The notes beneath the pieces were generated by a model. It worked only from the letters and a program-made list of their open reading frames with translations. It was not told the DNA's origin and did not search any database. From positions 1 through 7,801 of the forward strand of contig DWZY01000302.1 of NCBI GenBank assembly GCA_019117325.1: 7,801 nucleotides of DNA, given 5' to 3'. Below, piece after piece: positions 5,025-7,801 of the stretch. The stretch's first letter is position 1; each line of letters opens with the position of its first letter. The position numbers were made by a program, and so were the translations under genes. This DNA comes from Candidatus Brevibacterium intestinigallinarum (GTDB taxonomy: Bacteria; Actinomycetota; Actinomycetes; Actinomycetales; Brevibacteriaceae).

Positions 5025-6500
5025 GTGTCGGATCCAGCAGCCCAGGCCCTGTCAGCCCCGACAGCCCCGCCCGCCCTCATCGAGCGCACCGGCATCGAGG
5101 TGATCGACGAGTCGCAGCGCACCGCGAAGCCCCACCACCTCTTCTGGCCGTGGTTCGCCGCGAACGTGTCCGTCTTCGGCATGAGCTACGGCTCGTGGGT
5201 CCTGGACTTCGGCATCTCCTTCGTCCAGGCCACGATCGTCGCGATCATCGGCATCATCGTGTCGTTCGGCCTCTGCGGCCTCATCGCGATCGCCGGCAAG
5301 CGCGGCAGCGTGCCCACGATGGTCCTCTCACGCGCCGCCTTCGGCGTGCACGGCCAGAAGCTGCCGGGCATCGTCTCGTGGCTCACGTCGATCGGCTGGG
5401 AGACGATGCTCGCGATCACCGCGGTCCTCGCCACGGCCACCGTGCTCTCCGCCCTGGACCTGGCGTCCGGCAGCGGTGTGCTCGTCATCGCGGCCATCGT
5501 CATCGCGGCGCTCATCGTCGCGGCCTCCGTCCTGGGCTATCACACGATCATGAAGCTCCAGTCCGTGCTCACGTGGCTCACCGGCGCGATGACGATCGGC
5601 TTCATGATCCTCACGATCCCGCACATCGATATGGCTGCCGTCCTGTCCCAGCCGTCCGGATCCGGGCAGCAGGTCACGGGCGCCCTCGTCATGGTCATGA
5701 CCGGATTCGGCCTGGGCTGGATCAACATCGCCGCCGACTGGTCCCGCTACCAGCGCCGCGACACCCCGGATTCGACGATCGTCCTGTGGAACACGATCGG
5801 CGGGTCCGCCGCACCGGTCATCCTCGTCATCTTCGGCCTGCTGCTGGCCGGCTCCGACGATGAGCTGCGCGCAGGCGTGGGCAACGACCCGATCGGCGCG
5901 CTCGCCTCCATCCTGCCGCTGTGGGCGCTGCTCCCATTCCTCATCACGGCCGTGCTCACGCTGGTGTCCGGCGCCGTCCTGGGCATCTACTCGTCCGGAC
6001 TCACCCTGCTGAGCCTGGGCATCGACATCCCGCGCCCGCTGGCCGCCGGGATCGACGGCATCATCCTGAGCGTCGCGACGATCTGGGTCGTCTTCTTCGC
6101 GCAGTCGTTCATCGGCCCGTTCCAGTCCTTCCTCATCACCCTGGGCGTCCCGCTGGCCTCGTGGGCCGGCATCCTCATCGCGGACGTCCTCACCCGCCGT
6201 CAGCCGTACGACGAGGCCGCGCTCTTCGACCCGGCCGGACGGTACGGCTCGACCGACTGGACCTCTGTCGCCCTCATGGTCGTCGCCTCGCTCGTGGGCT
6301 GGGGCCTCGTCGTCAACGGCTTCGCCGACGACGCCGCCTGGAACAACTGGCAGGGCTACCTGCTGGGCCCGCTGGGCGGCCGCGACGGTGAGTGGGCGTA
6401 CGCCAACCTGGGCGTCCTCGTCTCGCTGGTCCTCTCCTTCGTCCTCGCTCTGTGGCTGCGCCGCGGCCGGATCCGCCGCCAGGAAGGTGCCGCGGCATGA
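5025..6500 (+). CDS. NCS1-family nucleobase permease (cytosine permease/CodB-like)
   Basis: A 491-residue integral membrane transporter with about 12 hydrophobic segments, a normal NCS1 length. The family carries cytosine, purines, allantoin, hydantoins or thiamine-like compounds, usually by cation symport. Motifs are an N-terminal lead ending HHLFWPWFAANVSVFG (37-52), GKRGSVPTMVLSRAAFGVHG (91-110) as the NCS1 signature, TSIGWETM (121-128), NIAADWSRYQRRDTP (234-248) and GIYSSGLTLLSLGI (320-333). The GTG start at 5025 is fixed by AGGAGG at 5013-5018 with a 6-nt spacer. The stop overlaps the hydrolase start as ATGA (6497-6500), so the two are translationally coupled. The substrate is not readable from sequence; the hydrolase partner suggests a compound with an amide or ureido bond. 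Confidence 0.92.
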   Translation: MSDPAAQALSAPTAPPALIERTGIEVIDESQRTAKPHHLFWPWFAANVSVFGMSYGSWVLDFGISFVQATIVAIIGIIVSFGLCGLIAIAGKRGSVPTMVLSRAAFGVHGQKLPGIVSWLTSIGWETMLAITAVLATATVLSALDLASGSGVLVIAAIVIAALIVAASVLGYHTIMKLQSVLTWLTGAMTIGFMILTIPHIDMAAVLSQPSGSGQQVTGALVMVMTGFGLGWINIAADWSRYQRRDTPDSTIVLWNTIGGSAAPVILVIFGLLLAGSDDELRAGVGNDPIGALASILPLWALLPFLITAVLTLVSGAVLGIYSSGLTLLSLGIDIPRPLAAGIDGIILSVATIWVVFFAQSFIGPFQSFLITLGVPLASWAGILIADVLTRRQPYDEAALFDPAGRYGSTDWTSVALMVVASLVGWGLVVNGFADDAAWNNWQGYLLGPLGGRDGEWAYANLGVLVSLVLSFVLALWLRRGRIRRQEGAAA

Positions 6501-7111
6501 GTGAGCCGGTGGCCCAGGACCCCGCCGCCGAGGCCCCCTGGCTGGTCGTCGTCGACCCGCAGGTGATCTTCGCGGACCCCGCGTCGGAGTGGGCGTCGCC
6601 GGAGTTCGACGACGCGATGGCTGCCATCGAACGCGTCGCCCACGCGTTCGGCGACCGCGTGCTGCTGACCCGGTGGCTGCCCACCGCGGCCCGCACGACG
6701 GCGGAGGGGCTGCCCACCTCGTGGGCCGGCTACTTCGAGCAGTGGGCCTTCGCGGACAGGCCCGCAGCGGACCCGCTCTACGACCTCGTCCCGCGTGCCC
6801 GACAGCTCACCGGCCGACCCACCGTCGACCTGCCGACCTTCGGGAAGTGGGGAGAGGGACTGCGCGCCGTGGTGGGGGAGGCGCCCCACCTCGTCCTGGC
6901 GGGCGTCTCGACGGACTGCTGCGTCATCACGACCGCTCTCGCAGCGGCGGACGGTGGCGCGCACGTGCAGGTCCTCACAGACGGCTGCGCGGGCTCGACC
7001 GCCGAGGACGGGGCGGCGGCACTGCGGATCATGGGCCTGTTCGACCCGCAGATCCGCCTGACGGACTCATTCCGTCTGACGGATTCACTCCGGCTGGGGA
7101 CGCACCAGTAG
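6497..7111 (+). CDS. Isochorismatase-family cysteine hydrolase
   Basis: A 204-residue cytoplasmic enzyme of the isochorismatase-like fold, which includes nicotinamidase, N-carbamoylsarcosine amidase and ureidoacrylate hydrolase (RutB). The expected catalytic triad is visible: Asp20 in VVVDPQ, Lys117 in TFGKWG and Cys142 in GVSTDCCV, the second of two adjacent cysteines. A small-residue stretch after the triad (TALAAADGGAHVQVLTDGCA) is typical. The start ATG overlaps the permease stop (ATGA), and AGGAAGG at 6481-6487 lies within the permease gene, 9 nt before it. The C-terminus contains RLTDSF RLTDSL, encoded by an 18-nt tandem duplication. The 3' end overlaps the convergent lyase-like gene by 27 bp. 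It probably hydrolyses a C-N bond of the imported compound or of a breakdown product; the exact substrate is not assignable. Confidence 0.92.
   Translation: MSEPVAQDPAAEAPWLVVVDPQVIFADPASEWASPEFDDAMAAIERVAHAFGDRVLLTRWLPTAARTTAEGLPTSWAGYFEQWAFADRPAADPLYDLVPRARQLTGRPTVDLPTFGKWGEGLRAVVGEAPHLVLAGVSTDCCVITTALAAADGGAHVQVLTDGCAGSTAEDGAAALRIMGLFDPQIRLTDSFRLTDSLRLGTHQ
7058..7093. repeat. 18-nt tandem duplication at the end of the hydrolase gene
   Basis: Copy 1 at 7058-7075 and copy 2 at 7076-7093 match at 15 of 18 positions. The unit is in frame and gives two hexapeptides (RLTDSF/RLTDSL). Each copy also carries TCA, so the convergent gene has its stop at 7085-7087 and a second in-frame stop at 7067-7069. 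Confidence 0.85.
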
Positions 7112-7801
7112 CGACGCCTCTCGGGCGAAGCTGTCCGCGATGCGCGCGTCCGCGTGCGGGCCCCACGCAGCCTCCACGAAGGCCGCTGTGAACGGCCGCG
7201 GAGGCTCGGCCTCGAGCCCGGGCACGCGCGAGGCGAGCGACCGGATCTCCGCGCACAGGTCGACCAGCTCGAGCACGCGCACGGCGGTGTGGAGGGACAG
7301 GTCGCGCACGTCCTCGACGCCCTCGGAGTCCGTGCCCGTGAACCTCGACGGGAGCGCCGCCATCGACGCCATCCGCTCGACGACGGCCTGAGCAACCTTC
7401 GCCGGCTGCACGAGCGCGCGGGCAGGATCATCGGACGGCGCGTTCGCAGTCGCGCGGACGATGAAGCGCTGCCACAGACCGGCGGCCAGGTGCAGCGACT
7501 GCTGCAGCGCGGTGAGCGCGTGCGTGAGCGTGAGGTCGAGGAACCCCGACTGGCTGTGCGCCCGCAGCGGCTCTCCCGCGAAGAGGGGGTTGGCGCTGGG
7601 TGCGGACAGCCGCGCCTCGATGCCGGCGACCGTCTGCCGCAGCGGTGCGAGGGAACCCGCGATGAGGGGGCGCGCATCGCGCTGGGAGATGGGTGCCTGC
7701 GCGTCCGGAGCTGGTCGCGCCGCTCTCTCACCGGCCGCGGTCCGCGCGGTCGTGATGAGCGTGCGGGTCTCGTCGTCGGGATGTGCGGCGCCCGCGGCCT
7801 C
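7085..7801 (-). CDS. Divergent aromatic amino acid lyase (HAL/PAL)-family protein, C-terminal fragment
   Basis: The frame is open from the window edge to TGA at 7085-7087, giving 238 residues of the C-terminal half; the start is off-window. No domain is certain, but the motif order fits the HAL/PAL family. ISQRDARPLIAGS (38-50) sits where QDxYSLRCxPQ is expected, then IEARLSAPSANPLF (61-74) matches the conserved ENxxTDNPL region. AHSQSGFLDLTLTHALTALQ (81-100) matches the GGNFHGQP helix, and TDSEGVEDVRDLS (157-169) matches QEDHVSM with Glu163. Family members deaminate His, Phe or Tyr through an MIO group formed from Ala-Ser-Gly, which would lie upstream. The usual Tyr and Arg of YSLR are not preserved here (Arg and Ile), so function may differ. 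The GTG at 7411 is internal. It is convergent with the hydrolase gene, and operon partners are not visible. Confidence 0.6.
   Translation of the reverse strand, partial: EAAGAAHPDDETRTLITTARTAAGERAARPAPDAQAPISQRDARPLIAGSLAPLRQTVAGIEARLSAPSANPLFAGEPLRAHSQSGFLDLTLTHALTALQQSLHLAAGLWQRFIVRATANAPSDDPARALVQPAKVAQAVVERMASMAALPSRFTGTDSEGVEDVRDLSLHTAVRVLELVDLCAEIRSLASRVPGLEAEPPRPFTAAFVEAAWGPHADARIADSFAREASLLVRPQPE

Noticed and set aside
5150..5863. 237-residue Arg/His-rich open frame inside the permease gene
   Set aside because: It is a +1 shadow frame of the permease with low-complexity Arg/His composition; the permease frame has clear NCS1 motifs and a Shine-Dalgarno.
6778..7731. 317-residue minus-strand Arg/Ser-rich open frame
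   Set aside because: It overlaps both the hydrolase and the lyase-like genes, is rich in Arg/Ser and has no motif; a shadow frame.
1..7801. Mobile elements, CRISPR array, phage genes or a defence island
   Set aside because: No transposase, integrase, regularly spaced repeats or defence-protein motifs were seen; the CPBP/Abi-like protein alone is not evidence of a defence system.

Overview
The window is a high-GC stretch of actinobacterial chromosome. Support comes from the GC-rich third codon positions, a Rv2466c-type mycothiol-dependent nitroreductase tail next to an actinobacterial-type RpiB, and several genes that appear to be leaderless, with a TANNNT -10 element 6-7 nt before the ATG. 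The genus cannot be fixed from this sequence; a member of Micrococcales is a reasonable guess. Apart from the short hairpins, the region is gene-dense. I see no IS element, integrase, phage gene or CRISPR array.

Layout. (1) 1-748: the 3' end of a Rv2466c-like DsbA-family gene, then rpiB, closed by a strong hairpin terminator. (2) 775-831: an imperfect 19-nt-arm palindrome with an 11-nt tandem repeat in its loop, followed by a minus-strand CPBP-like membrane protein (871-1707) whose catalytic motifs look degenerate. (3) 1756-2074: divergently oriented tRNA-Gly(TCC) (minus) and tRNA-Pro(TGG) (plus), each followed by a hairpin terminator. (4) 2135-3394: a 419-residue polytopic membrane protein resembling the membrane part of some actinobacterial multicopper-oxidase fusions, here standing alone. 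(5) 3459-4900: a classical short-chain dehydrogenase/reductase (minus) divergent from a TetR-family regulator (plus). (6) 4906-7111: a promoter region with overlapping palindromes, then a translationally coupled pair of an NCS1 nucleobase/hydantoin-type permease and an isochorismatase-fold cysteine hydrolase. (7) 7085-7801: the C-terminal 238 residues of a minus-strand protein that reads as a divergent member of the aromatic amino acid lyase (HAL/PAL) family. It overlaps the hydrolase gene tail-to-tail by 27 bp.

How the genes may work together. The nitroreductase and rpiB share the order seen in Mycobacterium tuberculosis (Rv2466c-Rv2465c). The regulator and dehydrogenase form a standard divergent regulator/target pair. 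The permease and hydrolase form a clear two-gene operon, probably taking up a small N-containing ring or amide compound and hydrolysing a C-N bond. The adjoining lyase-like gene may belong to the same catabolic neighbourhood, but that is inference. The points most worth a second look are this permease/hydrolase/lyase-like neighbourhood, the in-frame 18-bp duplication at the overlapping gene ends, the palindromes at 775-831 and 4906-4931, and the two related hairpins at 2039-2072 and 3421-3454.
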